Origin: Rhizobium sophoriradicis
GTDB taxonomy: Bacteria > Pseudomonadota > Alphaproteobacteria > Rhizobiales > Rhizobiaceae
NCBI RefSeq assembly: GCF_003939025.1
Contig: NZ_RQIH01000004.1
Location: forward strand, 186,001 to 250,000
Reading direction: 5' to 3'
Length of the DNA stretch: 64,000 bases
Positions 19,963 to 28,380 of this stretch are shown here, one piece after another. The notes beneath the pieces were generated by a model. The model was not told where the DNA came from. It saw only the letters and a list, made by a program, of their open reading frames with translations, and did no database searches. The first letter of the stretch is position 1. Every line of letters begins with the position of its first letter. The translations under genes and the position numbers were made by a program.

Positions 19963-20370
19963 ATGGCAACAGTGAAACTTCTGTCGGATCAAGAGGCCGC
20001 AGCCATTCCGGCCGTGCAAGCCGTGTTCGACGACATCAGGGCGACACGCAAGACCGATTTCATCAACAATTTCTGGCGTGCTCTTGCAAACGACCCCGCA
20101 AACCTCAAGCGCGTATGGGAGACGCTCAAATCGGTCATGACGGTCGAAGGCGCCATCGATCCGTTGACGCGCGAGATGATCTACATAGCGGTATCGACGG
20201 CCAATGCCTGCCAGTACTGCATTCAATCCCACACCGCAGCCGCCCGAGCGCGAGGGATGACCGATGCCCAACATGGCGAACTCCTCACGATCATCGGGCT
20301 TGCCGCGCAGACAAATCATCTCGCTCTCGCCATGCAGGTTCCACCCGACCCGGAATTCGAGGTGGGATAG
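19963..20370 (+). CDS. carboxymuconolactone decarboxylase / AhpD-like family protein
   Basis: A 135-residue AhpD-fold protein. The full redox/proton-relay motif is present: E71, then C83 and C86 (NACQYCIQSH), then H90, matching the EX11CX2CX3H pattern of AhpD-like alkylhydroperoxidases. Such proteins reduce peroxides or act as thiol-based antioxidant partners; some act as decarboxylases without the cysteines. AAGGAA precedes the ATG. It stands alone, divergent from the dioxygenase gene and convergent with the MFS gene. Physiological role not determinable here. Confidence 0.87.
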   Translation: MATVKLLSDQEAAAIPAVQAVFDDIRATRKTDFINNFWRALANDPANLKRVWETLKSVMTVEGAIDPLTREMIYIAVSTANACQYCIQSHTAAARARGMTDAQHGELLTIIGLAAQTNHLALAMQVPPDPEFEVG

Positions 20371-20468
20371 GAAACAACGGACGATTCGCATCAAGGCGTG
20401 CGACTGCTCGCCGCAAGGCGTACTTCTACCCGCGGCGAACGAAAGCGAAGATGGGGAACGCGGTTGTA

Positions 20469-21692
20469 TCACTCTGCAGGTTGCGTGAGCGGGAGCGGCG
20501 CCACTGCTCGGTCTCCAGTGAGACTCTGCTGACCCGTGCCTACGATCAGTACTGCAGACAAGCTGGCTGCGACCGAAACCCAAAAACCATTGCTCGGGCC
20601 GTAAGTGTCGACCACCCAGCCGGAGACGAAGGCGCCGAGCGCCATACCGATCCCAATGCCGGTCATAACCCAGGTCACACCTTCCGTCAGCATCGATTCC
20701 GGCACGCGGCGCTCGATGAGCCCGAAGGCGGTGATGAAGACGGGTGAGATGGCGATGCCGCTCACGAAGACTGCGAAGGCAAGGAACCAGACAGAACTGC
20801 TGGCGACGAGAAGTGGTAGAGCGGTGAGCGCAAGCACGCCGACGGCGATTAGCAGTTGGCGCTGGAGGGCCAGCTTGGGGTTTATTGCTCCGATTATGAG
20901 GCCAACCATGAAAGAGCCAATGGCATAAACGCCGATGACGAGGCTGGCAGCTTCAGGCCGCCCGAGCTCTTTGGTAATTGCAACAGCGCTGACCTCAGCC
21001 GTGGCGAAGGTAGAGCCGACAAAGACCAACGCGAGCGTGATAATCTGGACCGGGCGCAACCAGATTGCCGACCGATGGTTGGTGCCCATGTCGACCGGGC
21101 GCACTTTCGGTTCTGTTGACCGCTGCACGAGAAAGGCAAAACTGCCGAGCGCCATGAAGAGAGTACTCACGATCATGCCCGCCTCCGGGAACAGCGAGAC
21201 GGCCAGGCCGACAGAAAGCGACGCGCCAGCGATATAGACAAGTTCGTCCGCAGCGGATTCAAAGGCGAAGGCTGTATTAAGCTCAGGTCTGTCGCGAAAG
21301 ATCTCCGTCCATCGAGCACGCAGCATTGCTGGAATACTGGGCATTGTTGCAGCAAAGAGTGCTGAGAGGAACAGCGTCCACGAAGGCCAATCCTGGTTTG
21401 CGGCCGCGATCAGCGTCCCGAATGCGATCACCGAGACGATGGTGGTGGGGATGAGGACGGCCCGTTGGCCCAGCTGATCCACCTGCCGCGAAATCTGCGG
21501 GGAGATCACGGCGTTGGTCAACGCAAAGGTCGCGGAGACAGCGCCGGCGAGCCAATATTCTCCATGAGTCTGAGAAAGCATGGCGACGATGCCGATCGGC
21601 GCCATCGCTATTGGAAGGCGGGCGAAGAAACCTGCAGCGGAAAAGCTTTTGGTGCCGGGCGCGCGGAAAATTTCTACATATGGATTATGCAT
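20469..21692 (-). CDS. MFS transporter
   Basis: A 407-residue major facilitator with about twelve membrane spans, divergent from a TetR regulator. The N-terminal half shows FFARLPIAM in the first helix and the cytoplasmic RQVDQLGQR loop typical of the family's helix 2-3 connector. The layout resembles drug/sugar efflux MFS proteins under TetR control. The ATG at 21692 (MHNPYVEIFR) fits the family better than the long reading from 21773, which would cross the operator region. Export of a small toxic compound sensed by the TetR protein is the likely role (inference). Confidence 0.85.
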   Translation of the reverse strand: MHNPYVEIFRAPGTKSFSAAGFFARLPIAMAPIGIVAMLSQTHGEYWLAGAVSATFALTNAVISPQISRQVDQLGQRAVLIPTTIVSVIAFGTLIAAANQDWPSWTLFLSALFAATMPSIPAMLRARWTEIFRDRPELNTAFAFESAADELVYIAGASLSVGLAVSLFPEAGMIVSTLFMALGSFAFLVQRSTEPKVRPVDMGTNHRSAIWLRPVQIITLALVFVGSTFATAEVSAVAITKELGRPEAASLVIGVYAIGSFMVGLIIGAINPKLALQRQLLIAVGVLALTALPLLVASSSVWFLAFAVFVSGIAISPVFITAFGLIERRVPESMLTEGVTWVMTGIGIGMALGAFVSGWVVDTYGPSNGFWVSVAASLSAVLIVGTGQQSLTGDRAVAPLPLTQPAE

Positions 21693-21725
21693 CGGCGTGT
21701 TCCGTGTTAGAGCTAACGTCACGTA

Positions 21726-21740
21726 CATACGTGGCGTATG
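21726..21740. promoter_or_regulatory. TetR operator, distal copy (CATACG-N3-CGTATG)
   Basis: CATACG-TGG-CGTATG is a perfect palindrome with 6-base arms and a 3-base spacer, 33 bases upstream of the MFS start. The same arms recur at 21778-21792. A further half site (CGTATG) is seen near 21763. The divergent MFS-TetR arrangement makes this the expected binding site. Confidence 0.7.
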
Positions 21741-21777
21741 CAAACGTGTAATCAAATGCACGCCGTATGTCAATTAA

Positions 21778-21792
21778 CATACGGTGCGTATG
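21778..21792. promoter_or_regulatory. TetR operator, proximal copy (CATACG-N3-CGTATG)
   Basis: CATACG-GTG-CGTATG has arms identical to the site at 21726-21740, with centres 52 bases apart, about five helical turns. It lies just before the tetR ribosome binding site (GGAGG, 21802-21806), consistent with autoregulation. Confidence 0.7.
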
Positions 21793-21810
21793 AGAATGAA
21801 TGGAGGACCT

Positions 21811-22407
21811 GTGCGCAGATCACGTAATGAAATGGTTGCCGAGACTCGGGCTAAGCTCTTGGCTGCAGGCAGAAGAGCATTTGGTGCCTCTGGTTACGCC
21901 GAAGCTTCCATGGACGACTTTACAGGTAAAGCCGGACTGACGCGCGGCGCTCTTTATCATCACTTCGGCGACAAGAAAGGACTGTTCGCGGCCGTTGTAG
22001 CCGAGATCGACAGCGAGATGACGGCCCGACTGTGCGAGATCTCTTCTATGGCATCGACGCGCTGGCAGGGCTTCGTGGATGAGAATATTGGTTACGTCCT
22101 AATGGCTCTGGAGCCGGAACTTCAGCGCATCATGTTTCGTGATGGGCCGGCCGTCCTCGGTGATCCATCGCAGTGGCCGAATGCAAACGGCTGCATCGCC
22201 GCGGTTGCCCAAAGTCTCGAGATCTTGAAACAAGAAGGGGTCATCGCCGATATCGACCCTGAAGCCGGTGCTCGCCTGATCAACGCCGCGAGCAGCAGTG
22301 CGGCGCAATGGATCGCTAATGCCGAAAATCCGGATGCCATCGCGAAGCGGGCTGTAGAGAGTTTTCGAACCTTTTTGGAAGGCCTGCGCGCCAATAAGTT
22401 TGACTAA
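21811..22407 (+). CDS. TetR family transcriptional regulator
   Basis: A 198-residue TetR repressor. The helix-turn-helix is in residues 10-55, with the pattern ASMDDFTGKAGLTRGALYHHF followed by KKGLF (written here as two pieces of one segment). The C-terminal ligand domain is of the common TetR_C type. I choose GTG 21811 because GGAGG lies four bases upstream; in-frame ATGs at 21790 and 21796 have no such site and overlap the operator. It should repress the divergent MFS gene and itself through the two palindromes at 21726 and 21778, and release on binding an unknown ligand. Confidence 0.88.
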   Translation: MRRSRNEMVAETRAKLLAAGRRAFGASGYAEASMDDFTGKAGLTRGALYHHFGDKKGLFAAVVAEIDSEMTARLCEISSMASTRWQGFVDENIGYVLMALEPELQRIMFRDGPAVLGDPSQWPNANGCIAAVAQSLEILKQEGVIADIDPEAGARLINAASSSAAQWIANAENPDAIAKRAVESFRTFLEGLRANKFD

Positions 22408-22775
22408 GCCGACGCTGTCGAATCGTTGGTGCACGGCAACGAACCCGCTATCGCCCGTTCGCTGGCATTGATCACCAAGTCATCTTTCGAAGCGAAGGGT
22501 CGGCCGATCGCCTTATGGCGGATCGAGGCCGCGCCGTCGGTGCTGATGCGATCCAACAGCCGCCGCACCTGGCGCTCGCTCAGATCAAGCACATGCGCCG
22601 CAGGCACCAGCGTCATCCGGCCGGCGATCACCTTCGACAGAACCTCGATCCGCTGCAGGTCGCGCTCGCTCATCGCTATCAATCCCATCCACAAATCTCC
22701 GCCGTCATCGAAAACGGGGAGAGAGTGACATTCTTACTTTGCAGAATCAGGACATTCTAACTTTGCGGCTACAAT
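22404..22775 (-). mobile_element. ISNCY-type insertion sequence remnant (transposase N-terminus only)
   Basis: Minus-strand coding of MSERDLQRIEVLSKVIAGRM, then the helix-turn-helix LDLSERQVRRLLDRI and HKAIGRP, matches the N-terminus of ISNCY-family DDE transposases common in rhizobia. After AIGRP the similarity stops and the frame ends within about 30 codons, so the catalytic domain is gone. Upstream (22725-22770) the paired motifs GACATTCTTACTTTGC and GACATTCTAACTTTGCGG resemble the terminal region of this IS type. The element's left end survives; the right side was lost next to tetR. Confidence 0.72.
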
Positions 22776-22876
22776 TGCAAAGCGGCGTAATCTGTCTTAT
22801 GGAACTAGAACGCGTTAAGCAAACGCAGCTGCATAACGCATTGAAAAATATTCGACAATATTGGTGCGTCTCCGCA

Positions 22877-24019
22877 TCAACGCGCGAGCGTCAGCCAATC
22901 GCCGATGGTTGTCCCGAAACGTCGCATGGAACGTGTCGCGGGGATGGCCGGGTGCTCGGTTGCTATGGTCTTTCGGACCTCGCGCGGGCTGAGGCCGAAT
23001 TCATGGCTGAAGGCGCGCGTGAAATTGGCTGCAACGTCGAAGCCGGCGGCCTCGGCAATCTCCGAGATCGGCCTGATGTCGGTTGGGTTGGTAAGGTCCG
23101 CATAGGCCTGCAGCAATCGACGTTTGCGAATGTAGTTGAAGACGCCCCCGCTTGTTTCGAACAATTGGTAGAGCCGCGTCCGCGAGATGCCCAGTGCACG
23201 GCACATGACGTCAGGCGTCAAACTATCTGAATGGAGATTGAGGTGAATATAGCGATGCGCCCGCTCCATCAGCCCCATATTGCTCTGTTCCTGACCGCGA
23301 TCCAAACTTGTGGACGAGGCAGCGCATGCAACGACCATATCGCCGATCGTTCGTATGATCCGCGGCACCTCCTCCACCGTCAAATTGCTGAGGTTCGCTT
23401 CCAGGCCGTTGATGTAGCTGACGAGCAATTCGGCCAGGCTGCCGGAAAGGGCGATGTTGTTGGCGTTCTGCAGAAGAGAGGCATCACGGGTCAACAGTTC
23501 ATAGGGCAGGAAGACGAGCACCGCGGCTGAATCGGTCATGCGCCCGCGGTAGGGATAACCAAGAGACCTGAAAAATATCTCACCCGGGCCGGTCTCTGTT
23601 ACATGCCGATTGGCCTCGGTCCAGGCCCGGCCGCTGCGCAGTACGCCGACGTTCCAATGATCGATCGGGCTCGATCGCAGCATGGCCTGATCGCGAATAT
23701 AGCTGCAGGCCTGCGTGCGCTGCTGGACGATGAGAATTTCGCCGAGATGCCAGCCGGTCTGTTCCGCAAGAAAACCGTCGTCCTCCGATTTTCCGTCCGG
23801 CAGATGAACGTCGACTAGCGGCGCCATGTGTGAGCGCCAGGACTGGAACTGTTCTTTCGGCGGCAGGTCTTGCGTCGAAAATCGCAAGGGCGCCAGTGCA
23901 GGCGGAACGTCCGCCCGATGTTCTTTCTGCGGGGACGGTTCGCGCGGCCAGCGTCGACGCTCCAGGTGGGCCGGCCATTCCTGTCCGGCAGCGGGCTTGT
24001 CTCCAGACTCCGTAGCCAT
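22877..24019 (-). CDS. AraC family transcriptional regulator
   Basis: A 380-residue regulator with a C-terminal AraC/XylS double helix-turn-helix (about residues 265-360). Visible are CRALGISRTRLYQLFE in the first HTH, and ISEIAEAAGFDVAANFTRAF and the closing FGLSPREVR in the second. The N-terminal half resembles the AraC-binding-like domain of regulators such as FeaR/NahR-type activators. The ATG at 24019 has GGAGGAG upstream; the longer reading from 24040 was rejected. There is no adjacent target operon: an IS remnant lies downstream and small ORFs lie upstream. Target unknown. Confidence 0.87.
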   Translation of the reverse strand: MATESGDKPAAGQEWPAHLERRRWPREPSPQKEHRADVPPALAPLRFSTQDLPPKEQFQSWRSHMAPLVDVHLPDGKSEDDGFLAEQTGWHLGEILIVQQRTQACSYIRDQAMLRSSPIDHWNVGVLRSGRAWTEANRHVTETGPGEIFFRSLGYPYRGRMTDSAAVLVFLPYELLTRDASLLQNANNIALSGSLAELLVSYINGLEANLSNLTVEEVPRIIRTIGDMVVACAASSTSLDRGQEQSNMGLMERAHRYIHLNLHSDSLTPDVMCRALGISRTRLYQLFETSGGVFNYIRKRRLLQAYADLTNPTDIRPISEIAEAAGFDVAANFTRAFSHEFGLSPREVRKTIATEHPAIPATRSMRRFGTTIGDWLTLAR

Positions 24020-24152
24020 CCACTCCTCCAGCACGTGCATAAGCTACTTATCATATTCCGTAACGAGCAGAAATGGACGGACCGATAATTTTCAGGATGC
24101 GGCGATAACGACAATTGCCTCCTGCTCCTGTATTTAAATTAGCAATGGTTAG

Positions 24153-24171
24153 TTCCGAAAGACGTTCGGAA
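24153..24171. promoter_or_regulatory. inverted repeat TTCCGAA-N5-TTCGGAA
   Basis: Perfect 7-base arms (24153-24159, 24165-24171) about 134 bases upstream of the araC-family start, in a 250-base AT-richer gap between it and the small ORF at 24272. Could be an operator; no other support. Confidence 0.3.
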
Positions 24172-24271
24172 ATTCCAAAATTCTCACTTGCCGGTGCGAT
24201 GTAGTTTCAGAGCACTGTCACCGTGAAACGACGCTAATCAAAACAAAATATGCAAGCAGAGGAGGATAGTC

Positions 24272-24406
24272 GTGAACTATCGGGACCATAATCGTGCGCG
24301 CTTTGCGCGAGCATCGTCAGGCGCCAGAAAACTCCCACCGGCAATCGTGCGGGTTCCCCTGCTCACCTTCATGCGAGACGCTGCTGAGGCCGGCATCGGC
24401 CAATGA
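24272..24406 (+). CDS. small hypothetical protein, 44 residues
   Basis: A GTG-initiated ORF (MNYRDHNRARFARASSG then RKLPPAIVRVPLL) of 44 residues. Support comes from GGAGG at 24261-24265, well spaced from the GTG, and a basic N-terminal half with a plausible amphipathic C-terminal half. No family recognised. It is followed at once by the long hairpin at 24417-24479 and then by another small gene. Confidence 0.4.
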   Translation: MNYRDHNRARFARASSGARKLPPAIVRVPLLTFMRDAAEAGIGQ

Positions 24407-24416
24407 GAGCGCGCGA

Positions 24417-24479
24417 AGGGTTGCGCGCAGCCGAGGTCATCTGTGTCAATGCGTAATGACCCGGCGTGCGCGCAACCCT
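24417..24479. repeat. 63-base imperfect hairpin (nested inverted repeats)
   Basis: Three nested pairs of arms stack almost continuously: AGGGTTGCGCGC (24417-24428) with GCGCGCAACCCT (24468-24479), GCCG (24430-24433) with CGGC (24462-24465), and GGTCAT (24435-24440) with ATGACC (24456-24461), around a 15-base loop. That is 22 base pairs with one- and two-base bulges and no T tail. It could be a dispersed palindromic element, a structured 5' leader of the gene at 24544, or a small RNA. Confidence 0.6.
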
Positions 24480-24543
24480 AACCATATCCACTCACTGGTG
24501 AATTTTGTAACGCTGCCTTTCCAATGGCAGAACGGAGGCTAAG

Positions 24544-24744
24544 ATGACCACCGCATGTGATGAGAAACAAATCGAAATGAAGCCGATTTCGAACTGCAGA
24601 CGAGAAGTCGAAGTCGCGATGGTGGAAATGCTCGTCAGCTTGCAGAAACGTGGATGGTCGGCTGCGGAATTGGCATTGGAGCTTGCAGATGCCTCCGAAG
24701 ATCTCGTCATGCTGATCGCGACCAAGAAGCTTCGACCGCATTAA
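24544..24744 (+). CDS. small hypothetical protein, 66 residues
   Basis: A 66-residue ORF (MTTACDEKQIEMKPIS at the start) with GGAGG a few bases before the ATG. The C-terminal half, from REVEVAMVEMLVSLQ to LIATKKLRPH, reads as two amphipathic helices with no membrane segment. The residue pattern and ribosome binding site argue for a real gene. No known domain was recognised. It is preceded by a structured 63-base hairpin and followed by two strong hairpins, so it is probably a single-gene transcript. Confidence 0.55.
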   Translation: MTTACDEKQIEMKPISNCRREVEVAMVEMLVSLQKRGWSAAELALELADASEDLVMLIATKKLRPH

Positions 24745-24752
24745 TGCATGTC

Positions 24753-24823
24753 GCCCGGAAGTGAGGGGCGGTTCCGGGCTAACTGATGCGCATCGCATGA
24801 AGCAAGTTTCATGCGATGCGCAT
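24753..24823 (+). terminator. two consecutive hairpins after the 66-residue gene
   Basis: GCCCGGAA (24753-24760) pairs with TTCCGGGC (24772-24779). A second, perfect 16-base-pair stem follows: ATGCGCATCGCATGAA (24786-24801) with TTCATGCGATGCGCAT (24808-24823) around a six-base loop. Neither has a long T run, so termination is only likely, not shown; they may instead stabilise the mRNA. Confidence 0.5.
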
Positions 24824-25142
24824 TAGAAAAGCTCGCGGAATTATGCTGTTTCTGTCTCAATGAGAATGGCAGCAGTGTCGCGCCGCGCCGTGATTTCCAT
24901 CACCCCATCCCGTCGGTCGCGGCGCCGCCGATGGCTTGACCATGTTTCCCTGCGCCGCATCGATGCGGTGCCAGACCTGCCGTCGGCGGCGTTTCATCCG
25001 GAGCTGAACCGTTTCTGCCGCAGCTTTACGACCATCACTTGTCTATAATTTTCGATGCGCTAAATTACAAGAATGAGTTGCATCCGTTTGTGCCGGCTCG
25101 ATGGGGACGGATGGCTGCAAAGCGATACCTTCGGATGCCAAC
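24824..25142 (+). other. 319-base region upstream of bgsB
   Basis: No gene seen. TATAAT at 25044-25049 is a perfect -10 hexamer about 95 bases before the bgsB start and is the best promoter candidate, although no good -35 lies at the right distance, so an activator may be needed. Confidence 0.35.
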
Positions 25143-26375
25143 ATGATCTGGAACCATCGCATCACGCGCATCGTTGTCGGCCTGCTGTTGCTGACACTCG
25201 TGGCGGTCGTCTCATTGCCGACGATTACCGGCTTTACCAGCCTTGATGGCACGGTGAATGCGCGGTTTGCTGTCGTTAATGCCCCGATCGACGGCACGAT
25301 TGCGGAAGAACCCCTCAAGGCCGGCAGCCCGGTCAAAGCGGGACAAGCCCTCGCAGAAATCAGAAATACGCGTGTCAATCGCGCAATCCTCGCTTCGCTC
25401 GAGGCAGATCGCAACACGGCGCTTGACCGCGTCGCCGCCCTTAAAAAGGAACGGGAGGAACTCACCGCCCTACGCGAGGAATTGTCTGCCAGATTGGAAG
25501 TCTACAAGCAGACCACCATTGCCAATCTCGAACGCGAAGTCGAAATTCTCAGGAAAAAAGTCGAAGTGTCGCAAGCCCAGGATCTGGTCGCGCAGGTCGA
25601 CCTGAGCCGCCGGGTGCAGCTCGAGTCTAAGGGCATTCTGACGCAGAGGCTGGTTGATGCCGCGCGTGCCGCCGGGGCTGCGACCGGCGGCGAGGTCGAA
25701 ATCAGCAACTTGACTGTCGATCAATTGGAACAGAGGCTCAATGCGGTTCGCCAGGGTATCTTTGTCTTCGGCGACGGACAGAATGATGTGCCCTATTCGC
25801 GGCAGCGTGAGGACGAGGTTGTCGTTCGCATCAACGACTTGAACTCGCGCATAGCGGAAAATGAGACACGAGCGACCGAAGTTCAAAAACAGCTGGTCAA
25901 AGAGGCAGACCGTGTCAACAGCCTTGAATCCGCAACGGCAACCGCGCCGTTCGATGGCGTTGTCTGGACCAGGAGTATCGTCAGCGGTTCGAACGTCGTG
26001 CTGAATGACGAACTGATGCGCCTCCTCGATTGTCGAGAGCTGTTCGTGGATATCCTTGTTCCCGAGGTCAATTACGACGAGATCTACCCGGGACTTGTTG
26101 CGCAGGTGCGCTTGTTTGGCCGCAGCGATATCTTCAAGGGCACGGTCATTTCGGTCAGAGGCAATTCGGCTTCGGTCGAGGCCGATTCCTTTGCCGCCAG
26201 TTTGCCGCCGTCGACTCAACGCAATGCCCGCATTCGGGTTCGCCTCGATCCATCCTTCATGAACAACGACTTTGCCAACTCCTGCCAGGTGGGGCGCACA
26301 GTGCAGGTACGGTTTTCCAAACGCGGCATCAACCTATCCAACTGGGTCAAAAGCCTGTGGTTCAGTATCTTGTAG
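25143..26375 (+). CDS. bgsB: BgsB-like membrane-fusion (HlyD-type) subunit of beta-glucan synthase
   Basis: A 410-residue inner-membrane-anchored protein. One N-terminal membrane helix (about residues 6-28) is followed by a lipoyl/barrel-sandwich half motif (VVNAPIDGTI), long coiled-coil segments (about residues 80-170 and 225-280) and a second half motif (ATAPFDGVVW), the HlyD/membrane-fusion order. In Sinorhizobium meliloti the bgsBA operon makes a mixed-linkage (1-3)(1-4)-beta-glucan; BgsB is the partner thought to help export. The gene order and the 19-base overlap with the glycosyltransferase support that call. Start 25143 was chosen over 25101, since neither has a strong ribosome binding site but 25143 places the helix near the N-terminus. 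Confidence 0.75.
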   Translation: MIWNHRITRIVVGLLLLTLVAVVSLPTITGFTSLDGTVNARFAVVNAPIDGTIAEEPLKAGSPVKAGQALAEIRNTRVNRAILASLEADRNTALDRVAALKKEREELTALREELSARLEVYKQTTIANLEREVEILRKKVEVSQAQDLVAQVDLSRRVQLESKGILTQRLVDAARAAGAATGGEVEISNLTVDQLEQRLNAVRQGIFVFGDGQNDVPYSRQREDEVVVRINDLNSRIAENETRATEVQKQLVKEADRVNSLESATATAPFDGVVWTRSIVSGSNVVLNDELMRLLDCRELFVDILVPEVNYDEIYPGLVAQVRLFGRSDIFKGTVISVRGNSASVEADSFAASLPPSTQRNARIRVRLDPSFMNNDFANSCQVGRTVQVRFSKRGINLSNWVKSLWFSIL

Positions 26376-28351
26376 CGCTGGTTCCGACCTTTGTCGTTTT
26401 GGCCTTCTTTTTCCTGGGGCCGTTCAATTGGTCGCGCGATCACAGCTGGACAAGGGCGGTGACCTGCGCGTTCGTCGCAGCATTCGCATTGCGATACATG
26501 TTCTGGCGCTTGACGGAGACAGTGCTTCCCTATCCCAGTGACGGTCCGAGCATCTACTGGGTCTGGATCCTCTTCATCGTCGAGGTTCTGGCCTGCTTCG
26601 AAGTCATCCTTTTTCTTATATTGATGAGCCGCTATGTCGACCGGAGCGCCGAAGCGGACAGGCTGGGCCGTGTTTTCTTCGCGCGCGACAAGCGTGAGCT
26701 GCCGACCGTCGATGTTTTCATTCCCACCTATAACGAGCCGCTCGACGTGCTCGAGCGAACCATCATCGGTGCCCGCTCGCTGGATTATCCTGCCGACAAA
26801 TTGAATGTGTATGTGCTTGACGATCAACGCCGCGACTGGCTGAAGGCCTATTGCGAGGAAAAGAACGTCATCCACGTCACGCGCGGCGACAACAGCCATG
26901 CCAAAGCAGGCAATATGAACAATGGGCTAAAGGTCAGCTCGGGCGAGTTTATTGCGATCTTCGACGCTGATTTTGTTCCCTATCGACATTTCCTTCGCCG
27001 GACGCTGCCCTTCTTTTCCGATGAAAGCATCGGCATCGTTCAGACACCTCAGCATTTCTTCAATGTCGATCCGGTGCAATCAAACCTCGGCCTGGAGAAT
27101 ATCTGGCCGGATGAGCAGCGCTTGTTCTTCGACGAGATCGCCCCCAGCCGAGACGCCTGGGACGTCAGTTTCTGCTGCGGGTCATGCTCGATCGCCCGCC
27201 GCAAGGCGATCGACGCAATAGGCGGATTTCCGACGGAGTCGATCACGGAAGACCTGCTGACCACTCTTTCGATGCTCAATAAGGGCTACAAGACCCGCTA
27301 TCTGAACGAGCGGCTATCGATGGGACTGGCCGCCGAAAACCTGACCGGTTATTTTGTGCAGCGCGAACGGTGGTGTCAGGGGGGTATTCAAACCCTCTAC
27401 CTGTACAACGGCCCGCTGCGCGGCCCGGGATTGACGCTCTTTCAACGGATCATGTTCCTGCCGGCATCATGGCTGGTGCAGTATCTGGTCCGCTTCACGA
27501 TCTTGCTCGTCCCCATCGTCTATCTCTGGTTCGGCCTGCTTCCGCTCTATTTCACCGACGTAGCCGATTATGTCTCGCATCAGGTGCCGCTGCTGGCGGC
27601 GTATTTTCTGCTTATGCTGTGGATCACGCCGACGCGCTATCTGCCGGTGGTTTCCAGCGCCGTCGGGACCTTTGCGACATTCCGCATGTTGCCGACCGTG
27701 GTCTCCAGCCTCGTGAGACCGTTTGGCAAGCCGTTCAGGGTGACGCCAAAGGGCAGTGGCAACGAGGCGAACCATTTTGACCGCTACAGCTTCGCCTGGA
27801 TCGCAAGCATAATGACGATCACCGTCCTCGGTCTGCTGCTCAACATCGTACCGGAAACGTCGCATGTACAAGGCCAGTTTTCGCCGGTTGCGGCCTGCTG
27901 GTCAGGGATCAATATCCTCGTCCTGCTCATCGCGTCGCTCATCTGCTTCGAGAAACCCCGGCGGCTGTTTCATGCGTTCAAGCTCGATGAACCCGCTGTC
28001 GTAGACGATGTCCCCGGCCAAATCGTCAGCCTGGCACTGGACAAGGCGGTCGTTGCAGTCCCCAGCATGGCCAGATTTCAATCCAAATCGGTGACGCTGA
28101 AATTCGCCGGCTTCGCCCCGATCCAAGCAGAGCTCCGACAGGTCACCCAACGACGGAGTAGCATCAGTCGCAGCGGCGACAAGCAAGCCTATTACCTGCA
28201 CCTCTATTTCGAACTCAGCGGCGCAGCGCGCGACAGCATGATTATCAAGCTCTACACTGGCCGATATTCGCGGGACATTCGCGACATCGACAAGGTTGCC
28301 GTCTCTATCAATCTGCTGTTGCGGTCATTCGGGCGAACGCGCACGTTGTAG
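26357..28351 (+). CDS. bgsA: BgsA-like mixed-linkage beta-glucan synthase (GT2 processive glycosyltransferase)
   Basis: A 664-residue inner-membrane glycosyltransferase. All processive GT2 motifs are present: YNEP (about 125-128), DD (155-156), DAD (203-205), TED (297-299) and QRERW (335-339). Three N-terminal membrane spans and about five after the catalytic domain form the channel. The C-terminal cytoplasmic tail (about 580-664) lacks an obvious PilZ RxxxR motif, as described for S. meliloti BgsA, whose tail nonetheless mediates c-di-GMP control. Length is close to BgsA (671 residues). The start is placed at GTG 26357, in frame and just before the first helix; the next ATG would remove helices. 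Cellulose or curdlan synthase are less likely alternatives. Confidence 0.78.
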   Translation: MVQYLVALVPTFVVLAFFFLGPFNWSRDHSWTRAVTCAFVAAFALRYMFWRLTETVLPYPSDGPSIYWVWILFIVEVLACFEVILFLILMSRYVDRSAEADRLGRVFFARDKRELPTVDVFIPTYNEPLDVLERTIIGARSLDYPADKLNVYVLDDQRRDWLKAYCEEKNVIHVTRGDNSHAKAGNMNNGLKVSSGEFIAIFDADFVPYRHFLRRTLPFFSDESIGIVQTPQHFFNVDPVQSNLGLENIWPDEQRLFFDEIAPSRDAWDVSFCCGSCSIARRKAIDAIGGFPTESITEDLLTTLSMLNKGYKTRYLNERLSMGLAAENLTGYFVQRERWCQGGIQTLYLYNGPLRGPGLTLFQRIMFLPASWLVQYLVRFTILLVPIVYLWFGLLPLYFTDVADYVSHQVPLLAAYFLLMLWITPTRYLPVVSSAVGTFATFRMLPTVVSSLVRPFGKPFRVTPKGSGNEANHFDRYSFAWIASIMTITVLGLLLNIVPETSHVQGQFSPVAACWSGINILVLLIASLICFEKPRRLFHAFKLDEPAVVDDVPGQIVSLALDKAVVAVPSMARFQSKSVTLKFAGFAPIQAELRQVTQRRSSISRSGDKQAYYLHLYFELSGAARDSMIIKLYTGRYSRDIRDIDKVAVSINLLLRSFGRTRTL

Positions 28352-28380
28352 CGCGGCTCATGAGAGCGTTCGTCCTGTCT

